64,000 bases of DNA from Adiantum capillus-veneris (GCA_014529385.2 CM043959.1:16431309-16495308), one strand, 5' to 3'; shown: positions 11,264 through 24,489, counted from the first letter of the stretch. Notes: generated from the letters alone by a model not told the origin. Made by a program: numbers and translations.

Positions 11264-13657
11264 TTCTCCCCTTCCTAATTTGGCACACATCCTCATGTGC
11301 TGGTGAAGCAAGGCACGGTGACATGGTAGAAAGCAAGTCCTTGGAAGAAATGCTAAGGTGCAAAACATAAGAACAAGTAATGAGCATCAAAGGCCAACAA
11401 GGATAAAAACTTTAAGCACAATGAGCAATCATGCAAAAGGAATTTTTTGCTTCTAAAAGATGGGGAGATCATAGTCAAAAACTAAACAACATAAAGCAAA
11501 AAAACACTCACACTATCATGAAGATTGAAACACTTGAAATTTTAGTTTTATGCATGAAACACAAGAAATGAATGAAGACCCTAATTTAATGTAAGGTCAT
11601 AAACCTACTGGCCTAAAAACTATGTGACCAATCTTAATAAATCATTCAAGTCTAGCATGTCTACGGGCTATAAAAAAGCTTCTAATCTATTCGCACATTG
11701 TCAAAGATTTTTGAAGCTCATGGAAGTTTTATTTTTTGTCATTCATAGGAAAAAGTAAGACACATCACAAGGCTACCACCCCACGGCAAGTCTAGGTACA
11801 ACTCTCGACTCCTTGAACCCTCAAGAAGGTGTTCCAAAATCCTACTAGCCTACCAAGGCAACGGCTAACCCCTGTAGCAAAGGGCATCGGTTTAGGGCCT
11901 TGACAAAGCGAGCCAAGGTGATTCCCCTCCCGTGCCACGTGCCAATAAAGCGCTAGGCCTCACAAAGACACAACATAACATAGAATTTTCTTTTCATGTG
12001 TCTAGTAGCATTATGGCTACTTTTTCTTGACACTTTTTTGCTTCATTGTTTCATTTTTAGCACTTTTTTATTGCTTCCAACATGAGATGCTAATGGAAAA
12101 ATGGACTAAAGGACTAAAGCTTAATCATAGCTCTAGGTCATGTTAAAAATGAATGGAGTATTAAGACTATCACTAAGAGTCTAGGACTAGCAAGAAATGA
12201 ACCTACATTAACCTAAGGTCAATGCCAATTACCTATGATTAGCACACATAAAACCTAATTTTTTGATGAGTAAATGTTCACAAATCAAAGTGTCGAAACT
12301 TTAGTATCTGTATCTTTTGAACATGAAAGAACCATAGCTTAGAAGCAAAAAATAACTTCAACCAAGCATAGAGAATGGAGAGATGAACAAAAGAGCAAAA
12401 TCATGGAAGGATTACACCTATTCATGCTGTTTTGAGCATCCTTGAGCAAGCATCCCCTTTGTGTAGAGAAGTCTTAGAACCTTTTTATTTGCAAAAGAAG
12501 CTTTTTGAAGTTAAGTGTAAACACAAGCTACAAAAGCCATTTATTGAAAGCCACACAAAAAACACTAAAAAAACATTAATGAAAACCTAAAGCTAAGGTC
12601 TTGAATAACCTAATTTGCAAAAGGAAAAAAACCAGAGGGAAAAAAGTGCCTTTGGTTATGCACATGATGCTCTAAAGGCGCAAATTTATGCACACACAAC
12701 AATAATGAGAGATAAAATGCTTCTATATAAGGAAATTTTGCAATTTAAAGTCTCTCATGCATGATTCAAAAAGTTGATTAGTTTCTAGCTCAATGAAATA
12801 TGGAATGAAAAACAAGCAGAGAGCTAAAATAATACAGCTTTGATGAATTGAAGTGACTCTTGAAAGCCAAATCTTACATTTTAAAACTCCAAGCAAGTTG
12901 GCTAAACACTAGCTCAAAATGAAAAATTTATCTTTTGACCAAGCTATGAGCTAGCATTGTATACAACTTTTAATACAAAGAATTGGAATGGCTCTAAATA
13001 GCCACATTTTGTAATATTTTGCAATGATGACCCCTTCTTGGGTCAATGAAAATTCACCTTGCCACATCCCTTCAAAATAACTCAATTATTAGTGCTATAC
13101 ATTCATATAGTCAACACAATACAAGCATTAAAAAAAATCATGTTCAATGCTATCTCATGGCCATTCAAGATGCTCAATTTAGTGCTATGCAATGATTTTA
13201 CATTAAAATCAAGCACAAAAATGCAAAAGCAATGCTAAGTTTAAGCACAAAGTCCCAACTCTTCATCCAATGTAACTCTCAATATAGAAAAATTTCTCAT
13301 GCAAATCACAAAGAACTTTTTCCCTATGCATAAGCCAAGATTCTGTGTATTGAAAGTCAATAGTAGACTTGAAGAAAATGTCATGGCTCTTGGATAGCAA
13401 AATTTACAATATGCTATAATTCCTATCCTCTCTTTTATCAATTTAAAGTTCATATATTTTCATAGAAAACTCAATCATTAGTGCTATGCAAGGATTTACA
13501 TTTGAACCATGCACTAAATTCATGTTCATTTTTTACAAATCCAAAATGGTAATGCTATCTTATTACTGTTACACAAGCTCAATTTTTATGCAATGTAAGG
13601 TCTTGCATTCAAATCAAGCACTAAGATACGGCAAGTCCTGCTACGGCAATGGCGCCC
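11264..13657 (-). mobile_element. Array internal region B
   Basis: Non-coding copy of the internal region. A primer-site remnant, CGGCAATGGCGCC, is at about 13644-13656 and is closer to the tRNA-Asp end at GGCGCC than the copy in C. The following LTR start is deleted. Confidence 0.75.
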
Positions 13658-14296
13658 AATTTCCACATGCCAACCAAGGTAGTCTAATCACATCACACAC
13701 AAGTGGCATTCAACTACACACAATTAGCACAAACTCTAATGACATGACCAAGAGTGCACACACACTACACTAACAAAGAAAATTAGCGGAGTAATCAACT
13801 AATTGAAATACTTATGGAAGAAGAGAGTTAAGATCAAAGCAAAAAGTACATACCTCTCTCAAATCTAGAATAATGAGAGTGTAATACTACTTTATGACAT
13901 AATGAAATGTAGAGAAGATAAGACTAATGAGTAAAATAGGTATTGCTTTAATCATGCTTCTCTAATTACAATGGATTAGTACTAGCCTCTTAAACATGGG
14001 CATTAAGCTCAAGGCTAGGCCATCCATAGAGTGAACACGAGAGCTGTCAAAAGTGGATCTTCAAGAGTGGATACTCAAGAATGAAGCCTCCTTGCGTAAA
14101 GGCTTCCTTTTAAAGGCTTTCACCACAATCCCTTCTACTATGGGTCTAAGCTTGATCCCTCTAGCTAGCATATACAACTTTGGAACTCCCAATGAGCCCA
14201 AGACTTATACAAAGTGGGTGGAAATATTATGCACAACCATAGCATATCTCCCGCTTGATGCATAACCGGTGTAGCCTGTGTTAGCCACTGCTAACA
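13658..14296 (-). repeat. Array LTR 3 with deletion
   Basis: Begins about 330 bases into the LTR relative to LTR 4. It lacks the (AG)n tract (GAACACGAGAGC instead) and ends CTAACA at 14296. Confidence 0.75.
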
Positions 14297-16645
14297 TTCC
14301 CCCCTTCCTAATTTGGTGCACGTCCTCGTGTGTCGATGAAGCAAGGCACGGTGACATGGTAGAAAGCAAGTCCATGGAAGAAATGTTGAGCTGCAAAACA
14401 TAAGAACAAGTAATGAGCATCGAACACCAACAAGGATAAAAACATGAAGCACAATGAGCAATTATGCAAAGTGCATTTTTTGCTTCTAAAAGATGGGCGA
14501 ATTATAGCCAAAAACTAAACATAAAGCAAAAAAACACTCAAACTATTATGAAGATTAAAACACTTGAAATTTTAGTTTTATGCATGAAACACAAGAAATC
14601 AATGTAGACCCTAGGCTAATGCAAGGTCATAAACCTAGTGGCCTAAAAACTATGTGACCAATCTTATTAAATCATTTAAGTCTAACATGTCTACGGCTAT
14701 AAAGAAGCTCCTAATGTATTAGTACATTGTCAAAGATTTTTGAAGCTCATGGAAGTTTTATTTTTTTTCATTCATAGAAAAAAGTAAGACACAGCACAAG
14801 GCTAATACCCCAAGGCAGGTCTAGGTACGACTCTCGGCTCCTTAAACCCTCAAGAAGGTGTTCCAGAGGCCTTCTAGCCTACCAAGGCAACGGCTAACCC
14901 CTATAGCACAGGGCATCAGTTTAGGGCCTTGACCAAGCAAGCCAAGGTGATTCCCCTCCCCTGTCAAGTGCCAATAAGTCTCTAGGCCTCACAAAGACAC
15001 AACATAACATATAAATTTTCTTTTCGTGTGTCTAGTAGCATTTTTGCTACTTTTTCTTGACACATTTTTGCTTCATTGTTTCATGTTTAGCACTTTTTTA
15101 TTGCTTCCAACATGAGATGCTAATGGAAAAATGGACTAAAGCACTAAAGCCTAATCATAGCCCTAGGTCATGTTAAAAGTGAATGGAGTATTAAGACTAT
15201 CACTAAGAGTCTAGTATTAGCAAGAAATGAACCTACATCAACCAAAGGTCAAGGCCAATTACCTATGGTTAGCACATATAGAACCTAATTATTTGATGAG
15301 TTAATATTCATAAATCAAAGTGTTGAAACTTTACTATGGGTAGCTTTTGAACATAAAAGAACCATAGCTTAGAAGCAAAACATTACTTGAGCCAAGCGTA
15401 GAGAATGGAGAGATGAACAAAAGAGCAAAATCATGGAAGGATTACACCCATTCATGCTCTTTTGAGCATCCTTGAGCAAGCATCCCCTTTGTGTAGAGAA
15501 GTCTCTTGAACCTTTTTATTTGCAAAAGAAGTTTTTTGAAGCTAAGTGTAAATACAATCTACATAAGCCATTTACACAAAAAGCACTAAAAAAACATTAA
15601 TTAAACCTAAAGCTCGCGTCCTCAATACCCGAATTTGCCAAAGAAAAAAAACCCAAGGGAAAAAAGTGCCTTTGGTTATGCACATGATGCTCTAAAGTAG
15701 CAAATTTATGCACACACAATAACAATGAGAGATAAAATGCTTCTAAACAAGCAAATTTTGCAATTTAAATCCTCTCATGCATGATTCAAAAAGTTGATTA
15801 GTTTCTAGCTCAAAGAAATATGGAATTAAAAACAAGCCAAGAGCAAAATAATACAACTTTGATGAAATGAGGTGGCTCTTGAAAGCCAAATTTTACATTT
15901 TAAACCTCCAAACAAGCTGGCTCAACACTAGCTCAAAATGAAAATTTTAACTTTTGACCAAGCTATGAGCTAGCATGTATACAACTTTTAATCCAAAGAA
16001 CTGGAATGGCTCTAAATAGCCACATTTTGCAATATTTTGCAATGATGACCCCTTCTTGGATCAATGAAAGTTAAACCTTGCCACATCCCTTCAAAATAAC
16101 TCAATTATTAGTGCTATACATTCATACGGTCAACACAATACAAGCACTTGAAAAATCGTGTTCAGTGCTATCTCATGGCCATTCAAGAAGCTTAATTTAG
16201 TGCTATGCAATGATTTTACATTAAAATCAAGAACAAAAATGCATAATCAATGCTAAGTTTAAGCACAAAGTCTCAACTCTTCATCCAATGTATCTCTCAA
16301 AATCGAAAAATTTCTCATGCAAATCACAAAGAACTTTTTCGCTATGCATAAGCCAAGATTCTGTGTATTGAAAGTCAATAGTACACTTGAAGAAAATGTC
16401 ATGGCTCTTGGATAGCCCAATTTACAATATGCTATAATTCCTATCCTCTCTTTGGATCAATTGAAAGCTCATATCTATGCAAGGATTTACATTCGAACCA
16501 TGCAGTAAATTCATGTTCATTTTTTACAAATCCAAAATGGTAATGCTATCTTATTGATGTTACACAAGCTCAACTTTTATGCTATGTAAGGTCTTGCATT
16601 CAAATCAAGCACTAAGATACGGCAAGTCCCGGCAATGGCCCCAAA
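14297..16645 (-). mobile_element. Array internal region C, most complete
   Basis: Runs from the polypurine-tract complement (14297-14309) to the tRNA-Asp-type primer site (16627-16643), 2349 bases. Only short frames occur. This copy defines the element's internal length. Confidence 0.8.
16627..16643 (-). other. Primer binding site, tRNA-Asp type
   Basis: Plus strand TCCCGGCAATGGCCCCA matches the tRNA-Asp 3' end with about three differences. It lies two bases from the LTR start TG at 16646, the expected position. Confidence 0.7.
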
Positions 16646-17653
16646 TGTTGGGAGGCGTTGTAGCAACGACCTAATCGCAACTCACACAAAATTATCAAAT
16701 CCGTGGATCGGCAACCCGGCTAGCGCATGGAAGCACAAGCATCGGATGAATAGAAATAGAGGATTCAAGAGAATACCTCACCAATGCAAGTAAAGATTAG
16801 CCATGTCAAGACTAACTCTAAACATACTCTAATCACTAATCAATCAACTCCTACACACATCAAGTCCATTGAAGTCCGACTTGACAATCTTATGGAGTCA
16901 CAAGAACACAATCAACACAAGCATCCATGATCAAAGCACACACTAATTGCATTGAAGGTGGCTTTCCCAATCATCACATGCCAACCAAGGTACTCTAATC
17001 ACATCACACACAAGTGGCATTGAGCTCAAGGCTCTTAAACCTTCACACACTTAAGCACAAAATTAAGCACAAACTCTAATGACATGACCAAGACTGCACA
17101 CACACTACACTAATCATGAAAATTAAAGGAGTAATCAACTAATTGAAATACTTATGGAAGAAGAGGGTTAAGATCAAAGCAAGAAGTACATACCTCTCTC
17201 AAATCTAGAATAATGAGAGTGTAATACGTACTTCATGACATAATGAAATGTAGAGAAGATAAGACTAATGAGTAAAATAGGGATTTCTTTAATCAAGCTT
17301 CTTTAATTACAATGCATTAGTACTAGCTTCTTAAACATGGGCATTAAGCTCAAGCCTAGGCCATCCATAGAGTGAACACTCAAGAGAGAGAGAGAGAGAG
17401 CTCTCAAAAGTGGATCTTCAAGAGTGGATACTCAAGAATGAAGCCTCCTTGCATAAAGGCTTCCTTTTGAAGGCTTTCACCACAATCCCTTCTACTATGG
17501 GTTTAAGCTTGAGCCCTCTAGTTAGCATATACAACTTTGGAGCTCCCAAGTAGCCCAAGACTTATACAAAGTGGGTGGAAATATTATGCACAACCATAGC
17601 ATATCTCCCGCTTGATGCATAACCGGTGTAGCATGTGTTAGCCGTTGCTAACA
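16646..17653 (-). repeat. Array LTR 4, full length
   Basis: TGTTGGG...GCTAACA, 1008 bases, with short inverted ends (TGTTGG / TGTTAG). Contains a short (GA)n tract at about 17385-17400. The only LTR in the array that keeps both ends. Confidence 0.8.
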
Positions 17654-18549
17654 TTCCCCCGTTACTAATTTGGTGCACATCCGAGCACGTACTGGTGAAG
17701 CAAGACACAATGACATGGTAGAAAGCAAGTCCATGGAAGAAATGCTGAGCTGCAAAACATAAGAACAAGTAATGAGCATCAAAGACCAACAAGGATAAAA
17801 ACATGAAGCACAATGAGTAATCATGCAAAGTGAATTTTTTTGCTTCTAAAAGATGGGTGAAACATAGTAAAAAACTAAACAACATAAAGCAAACAAACAC
17901 TCAAACTATCATGACGATTGAACCACTTGAAATTTTAGTTTTATGCATGAACACAAGCAATCAATGAAGACCCTAGGCTAATGCAAGGTCATAAACCTAC
18001 TGGCCTAAAAACTATGTGACCAATCTTAATAAATCATTTAAGTCTAACATGTCTACGGGCTATAAAAAAGCTCCTAATCTATTAGTACATTGTCAAAGCT
18101 TTTTGAAGCTCATGGAAGTTTTTTTTTTGTCATTCATAGGAAAAATTAAGACACATCACAAAGCTACCACCCCAAGGAAAGTCTAGGTACAACTCTCGGC
18201 TCTTTGAACCCTCAAGAAGGTGTTCCAAAACCCTACTAGCCTACCAAAGTGACGGCTAACCCCTATAACACAAGGCATCGATTTAGGGCCTTGACCAAGC
18301 GATCCAAGGTGATTCCCCTCGCCTGCCAAGTGCCAATAAGGCGCTAGGCCTCACAAAGACACAACATAACATACAAATTTTCTTTTCATGTGTCTAGTAG
18401 CAATATGGCTACTTTTTCTTGACACTTTTTTTCTTCATTGTTTCATTTTTATCACTTTTTTATTGCTTCCAACATGAGATGCTAATGGAAAAATGGACTA
18501 AACGACTAAAGCCTAATCATAGCCCTAGGTAATGTTAAAAATGAATGGA
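17654..18549 (-). mobile_element. Array internal region D, truncated
   Basis: Aligns with the first 896 bases (plus order) of the other internal regions, then breaks off after AATGAATGGA at 18549. Confidence 0.75.
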
Positions 18550-18779
18550 AGTAGAATACTCTAATATTGTGTTTGGCACCATACTAGCCCAATGTCCAAC
18601 ATCATCCCTCATTAAGATGCTCTAGATAATTTTAGTAGCCCATGGGAGGATGGAGACATCAGATAGGCTGCAAGTAATGCACTATATGTCCCAAGGCATA
18701 TCCTTTGCACAGGGCTTCCAAACTATACAAAACAAATTAGTTCAATGGGTGCAAAGCCCCAAGAGGGATTAGAGACCAT

Positions 18780-19560
18780 TGATCATAAACGTACCCTTAA
18801 TCCAAGTTACAAAGCTTCTACAATTGCGCTATAATTCCATCAAGGACCTATCTTCTTCATCTCAGCAAGCCGCTTCCTTTTGCTTGATAGAAGCCATCCG
18901 CAAGTTTCTAGCACTAGATCTACATGCAACTCTCCAAATTTTTTTTGGAATAAATGCTCATTCCTAGAAACCCATATGGCTTTCAGTTCTACAACTCTAA
19001 CTATACAAATTTCTATCGTCATATCTTCATTGTCCAAGTGCCTAGAACCAAGCAATAGGTCTCGTCTAAAGAAAGGGGTGCCTAAACACCCATTTGTAGA
19101 CTCTTCCAATGAACATCTTGATTGCAGGACATCCTTATATGAGATGGGATGATATGATCTTAGTTTTTTGGTTTCATCTAATCCAAGTTCCATCGCCAAG
19201 ACCGCTCACTTTGGCCTTATCCCCGGTCAACAAAAACCAAAAATCATTTTTTGGAGGAAAACTTTTTGCACATCTTTGCATTTAGAGTGCCATATGTTCT
19301 CCAAAACCTTGGTCCAAAAAATGGAGCAAACTCAAATGGAGCTCATTTTGTTGAGATGTCCAACCCACTGTTCAGAGAAAGTGAGCTTCTCATAAACAAT
19401 CTTTGTTGAAGAAAGAAGAAACGACTTTCCTTGGGGCCACTTCCACGCCTTCCACTTGACTGTTGAGGAGCAAGGGGGGAGGAAAATGTGGCAAGGAGAT
19501 CCAAAAGTCTACCAACAAGGACCTCTTCCTGAAGGGATAGGCTCTTGACCTCCTTCAATT
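18780..19560 (-). pseudogene. Probable LINE ORF2 C-terminal remnant
   Basis: The minus frame near 19030-18850 reads ELKAIWVSRNEHLFQKKFGE followed by LHVDLVLETCGWLLSSKRK. The W..RN..LF pattern close to a C-terminus is typical of the last part of plant L1-type LINE ORF2 proteins. Upstream minus-strand pieces (WTKVLENIWHSK; GLDETKKLRSYHPISYKDV) are in shifting frames. No RT catalytic motif or poly(A) tail was found, so the assignment is tentative. Confidence 0.4.
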
Positions 19561-19820
19561 GTTCTAGAGACTGCCATCCACCTTCACAACGGTTCCACAG
19601 AGAGCCAATGTGCCAAAACCTTAGATGTTAAGTCATCTTGTAATCTCGGTCCAATGCAGATCAAGAACAAGACCTTGTAAAATGGGCCCCCAAGGAGAGC
19701 AGTGCAGAGTAGTGTATTTCTAGTATCTGGTCTCTTTGTCCCAGATGAGTATGGTGGCAGCTTTGCAACATTTGCCAATGAACTTATCAGTGAACCCCCC
19801 AGCTCTAATTACACTTCTTT

Positions 19821-19846
19821 GGGGGGGGGGGGGGGGGGGGGGGGGG
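19821..19846. repeat. Poly(G) run of 26
   Basis: Twenty-six consecutive G on plus, preceded by TTCTTT and followed by AGTCTC. Confidence 0.95.
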
Positions 19847-19849
19847 AGT

Positions 19850-22180
19850 CTCTTTTGCAAATTAAGATGCATTTACTTGTCCCCTCTAGACTTCACTTCG
19901 TATGTAAGTGAGTTCTTGACACAAGCAATCAGGGGGGTTACTTATTATCATAATTTGTAGGTTTTTGCAAGTTTGGTTTGTTCTGTTTCTCTCTTCCTCC
20001 GGCTACATTTGTGCACTTGACTTGCCCTCTCTACACGTAATCATTTGGGGACAACTCACTATTTCCGTGCCAAAATCTTGCACATAGTTGTGAGTGGAAT
20101 TAAAATAGATCATGTTCAAAGATCCTCTTGCTCATTTTTTGTAGTGGAATTAAGTTTGATCATGTGTATAGATCGCCTTGCTCATTTTCTCTCAATCTTT
20201 CAAGTGCTCCTTTCAATTTTGTATGTACAAGTTATGGCCAATTTTCTACAACATTGATTCTATGGTAGCTACATGTGGTAGGTGTTGTATATCTGTGTAT
20301 GCACATTGAGGGACATATATGGGATTTTGTGGGTTTTGGGTTTGAATTCTAAAAGAGGATTCTCTTGTCTTCTTCAAGTGCATTGTTTGGTGTGTGCTAT
20401 AAATCAACACCAAGGTTCTTCCATGGTGGTATCTTGGGTGGCCGTTTGTTAGTAAAGTCTCCAAGGGATCATGTGCTTTAGTGTTGAGCATTTTAAGAGG
20501 TTTTTTTAAGGTGAGTTGTGGTACTGGTTTGTTATCATGAGCACTCTCTCTATAGAGGTGCCCAGCTTTTGTTTGCCCAACAATGTCAACCAAATCCTCT
20601 TCTCTTAAATATTGAGAATAGCCTAAAATTCATGATATTTGATCGCACAAATGATCTGCTATGTTTTCTTAAAATGTTACGACATCCATAAGCTATACTA
20701 GTATCCTACTTTATGCAATCTATATTCTTCTTTCATGGTATAGGATTAATGGTTCAATGAATGATTGGAATGTCAATACATTTTGACTTCTCAAGGTTTG
20801 CACTAATTCAATGTTTTCTTCCACGGTGAGGTACAAACACATTCCCACCTACTAAGAGTCACTAGTAGCGTTGAGCCTAGAGTAAAGAATCACGTGGCTA
20901 TGAGCTCTAGACCCATGCAAGAATGTTTCAACTTAAGCTATTTAGGCCTCAAATTTGGTTTACATATGTATAGCCCCGGTATAGTAAGGACATTGTTTTT
21001 GTCACCCTATCCATTGTTATTGTATGGATGCAATATGTTAAGAACACTTATAATGGCTTCTCTATCATCTCTATAGAAGACAAGCTGCAAGAACTTTGTG
21101 ATAGACGTTTTCTTTGCTACAAATGGTATATGGATTTAGACTTCATCAGCTTCATGGTTTTCTTAGGTGAGGATTAGGGGAAATTTGAGGTCATTTTTTT
21201 ACCTTGTAAAAAATGATAGAGAGAGAAAATACTTTTCATTTTTGAAAATGTAACAAGAAATTTAAAAACCAAAAATTGGTGGAAATTTTTCACCTTTTTA
21301 TTGAGTGCAGGGGATGTCACTTTTTGGAACCCCACATGTAGTATCATTTTGAAATCTCTTGGAATTGTGTCCCTTTTTAAAAAAATTCTCCCTTCCAAAG
21401 CACCATATTTCTCGTTTGCTCTAAATTTTAAATTCCCCCTGCTCATTTTGTCCTTTCTTTGCACCATACTCAACCCATCGTCTTCCCCATATCCAAGCTT
21501 TGACCATGAATCCTACTAAGAGAGGTATCTATCATCTCCATGTTAAATTGGAAGATGAACATTCCCTTCTCTAAAAAGGAAATAGACTTTGTGGAACTCC
21601 TCCTTCTACCATTGAAGCAATGAGATCAGAGGAAAAGAAGCACATTTGCCTATGGATGGGTGGTAGATTGTATCCCATAGACCCCATCACCTAATGCACC
21701 CCACCATTTTTTGAATTGCTCTTCATTGATGAGATTTGTAGGAGATAATATTAAAGGACTATTAGGGTATACACAAAACCTTGTAGTAGAGAGGGACATT
21801 CTTATGTTGGATAACCATTTGCTACTATAGTTCAAGGATTCTCTCAATCATCAGCTTTAAGAAAGTAAGGAGAAGATAAATAACTTGCAATCATTGTTGT
21901 GAATACATAGAGAAGAAAGAGGATAGAGCTTGATCTTAGATAAAGACAAAGGAAGCTGAAGAATATTGATAGTTTCAAGCAAGGAGGTGGAGGTTGCAAA
22001 AGAAGAATCAAAGCAATGAGGTAAAATTGATTTATTTTTCAAATTGCTTGTCTTGCAAGCTGGGTGTTATAGTCTTTATTTGTGTTTACCTCAGGTTCTT
22101 AGTTCAACAAAACTAATCACAAGGAAGCATGAGAGGTGCATCAAAATAATTTTGTGAAGTGGTTCCACATATTCTTGATG
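19850..22180. other. Spacer with no recognised gene
   Basis: Apart from the short duplication near 20100, only short frames on both strands (up to 115 codons at 20246-20593 minus). None shows a known motif. Part of 21500-22180 may belong to the unidentified gene remnant that follows. Confidence 0.4.
20092..20190. repeat. Tandem duplication of about 50 bases
   Basis: AGTGGAATTAAAATAGATCA...CTTGCTCATTT recurs immediately as AGTGGAATTAAGTTTGATCA...CTTGCTCATTT, with several substitutions. Confidence 0.6.
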
Positions 22181-22879
22181 GTAACTATGAACAAAGTTGG
22201 AATAGTAGGACAGGTTACCAAAAGCTATTCAAAATCATGAATGAAAACCTGAAGTGGTCAAGAGTGAAGGGCTCCTTGGTGCCAAAGCCATCAGTTGTTC
22301 AAGGCTCAAATTAATTCTAGAGTCATGGAGATGTTTGGAGAGCCTTTCTACATCAATGACATATATCCTAGTAAGAAGAAATACCTCAAGTTTAACTCTT
22401 TCAACAATATGTCCTTTGACTTGAGAAATTTGTAGAGGGCAATGATAAAATTCTATGATCTTCAAACATACTGAGGTGAATGGGCTAGCCATTTTTGTGA
22501 TCAAATTAGATGAAAGTGAAATTGAAGGGTAGAAAACTTGAGAGAGTATCAATAACCCTCATGAATAGAGCTCTTGATACCACAAAGGCAAAAAAAACCC
22601 TAAAAATTTTAGTGTGTAGTCAGAGAAGAACATTTGGTGATTGAGGTGCTTTTGAGGTTGATAATGAGAATTTGTGTTAAATTGGGTGCTCCACCACACT
22701 AGTATCCCTCAAATAATAAAAGAACAACAAGCTCGGTAGAAGTTAGATGTTGAGGGTTTTGGAATTGCACATGGGAGATACCTAAAGACACTAAAGTGTA
22801 TGTACAGTGTGCCAAAGGGTGCCAATGCCAAAATCCCATGTATCTACTACATGGGTGCAACAAAGGAGCTGAATCCTAC
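22181..22879 (+). pseudogene. Unidentified gene remnant U1, upstream part
   Basis: Plus-strand reading shows coding-like stretches in shifting frames: INSRVMEMFGEPFYINDIYP, SKKKYLKFNSFNNMSFDLRN, and finally KVYVQCAKGCQCQNPMYLL and HGCNKGAESY, ending at 22879. There Gypsy element A begins; the same frame appears to resume at 42965 (LNKAPNRHFKDPNFQ), so the two parts are one gene split by the insertion. The Cys pattern CAKGCQC suggests a metal-binding segment. It may be an uncharacterised transposon-encoded protein, but I cannot name the family. Confidence 0.5.
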
Positions 22880-23749
22880 TGTCATAAAATCTAATATCTA
22901 ACCAAACCAAATTATTTTCTCATATTAAATTGATCATTCAATGTGGGAGAATAAACGGGAACAAGGGTTAGAATATGGACATGTGCTTATGGATCTATGT
23001 CAACACGGGGCCAAGGTTAAAGGGGTCCAAATGAGAGATGATATGTCAAAGAGCAAGGCTAGATAATGGAGCTTAAAAGACCTTAGGTTTAACTTCATTA
23101 AATACCTCCAATAGTTAGTGTGAAAAGCCTTGGACCTTAGGTAAGCTAGGGCTATGCTTGAGGTGGGAACTCGATCCAAGCTTGAGATGCTTGTCCTGCT
23201 TGATGACTAAGATTCTTGAGGTGCTTGAGATGCTAGGGTTGTACTTGAGGTGGGAACCCGGCCCAAGCTTGACGGGCTTAAGGGTCGAGCTTGTGGTGGG
23301 AGCCGGTGGGCCCAAGGTTGAGGGTCTTAAGGTGTCACAAAAGTCAACAAGGATCCCTACAATGAGGGGGCGAGCCCTACAGTTAGGGGCAAGAGAGAGA
23401 ACACACACAACCTCACACAAGGAAATCCTAGACCAAGGAGGCAACAAAGACACATGTCAAGCTCTTGTTCATGTTGCCCGCATAGTGTACCTAAAGCCTA
23501 TTGGTGTGCCTCCCAAGGGGTCCAATGATAATTTAGTTAATTCAATTAATTTTTTATGCATTAATCAAGTCCTCTCTCTAAAACGGAGAAGGGGGACACT
23601 TGTCCCAAGGCTAGCATACTTGCTTGATTGATATGCACTAAGCATGTGATTGGCCATGGTTGAGGAGGTCCAATCAAGTGCAAGATAGTGCTAGAAGAGG
23701 GGGTCGACCGAAAGCAAGGAGAGGGCTAGCTTGGGGGGTATACTCTCCC

Positions 23750-23820
<71 letters not shown>

Positions 23821-24476
23821 GTGTGAGTTGCAAAGTGAAAGAACTCCATCTCCATTTCCAAGCTTGTAAAGAAGTTGAGTGCCTACACCAATACTCTTGG
23901 CTACGGAATGCAAATCCAACCAAGAGCCATGCTCCAATGCCTCCATCTTCATTACTATGCTATTATGTATGCTAAGCAAGAAGAGTGATGATAAGTGAGG
24001 AACTATTTCTTTCTCCTATGAATGTTTCGTCTTCCTCTTCCCTAACCTCATTCCCCGCTAGCTCTCTCCACCTTTGAAGGTGTTTGAGGCCTTGGGACTG
24101 AGCGCGGGGATGGTTAATTCTGTTTACAAATTCTATTTTATGCTTGTGATATATGAAGCTTTCCATCTTCATTGCATCACCTAGGTCACAAGGAACACAA
24201 AGATTGTATTGTACCAAGTCTCTCTTGATGGGAGAATCTATAATACAAAAGCCTATTGGAGGGGGGATCGGCTCCACATAAATCTGGTCCTCAACTGTTG
24301 GCAAGTTCTCTAAACTCTCTCTCTTGAAAAATTATTGTTCATGTCAAGTTAATTAAGTACTATGGTTTTATGTTGCTACCGCTAATTAAGTTCACTCTCT
24401 ATGAGTCTCACAAAAATGCTTACTCTAATTCTCTTAATTCCACTATTCTCAAAGTTCATAGGCCATTTCTATTACA
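22880..24476 (+). repeat. Gypsy A 5' LTR
   Basis: TGTCATAAAATCTAATA...CATTTCTATTACA, 1597 bases, starting TG and ending CA. Homologous to the LTRs at 41940-42964 (plus), 48397-49696 and 55450-57240 (minus). Contains (CT)n at 23753-23817. Confidence 0.85.
23753..23817. repeat. (CT)n microsatellite in Gypsy A LTR
   Basis: About 32 CT repeats between CTCCCAC and CATTGTGTGAG. The homologous place in the right LTR holds (CA)n. Confidence 0.95.
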
Positions 24477-24477
24477 T

Positions 24478-24489
24478 AGGTATCAGAGC
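24478..24489 (+). other. Primer binding site, initiator-Met tRNA type
   Basis: AGGTATCAGAGC matches the plant retrotransposon primer site TGGTATCAGAGC at 11 of 12 positions, two bases after the LTR. Confidence 0.8.

Larger units (their letters stand above)
8116..18549 (-). mobile_element. Tandem array of a non-coding LTR retrotransposon
   Basis: A unit of about 2.9-3.4 kb is repeated: the marker AGAGTGGATACTCAAG occurs at about 8120 (one change), 11031, 14064 and 17421. Each unit is an LTR plus an internal region in minus orientation. The LTR ends CTAACA on plus, followed at once by a pyrimidine tract (TTCCCCCCTTCCT) that is the complement of a polypurine tract. At 16627-16643 lies TCCCGGCAATGGCCCCA, close to the 3' end of plant aspartate tRNA (complement of a primer site), next to an LTR starting TGTTGGGAGG. 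The order is LTR-internal-LTR-internal-LTR-internal-LTR-internal, as expected after recombination between LTRs. The 2.3 kb internal regions have no long frame, so the element is non-autonomous. Confidence 0.82.
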
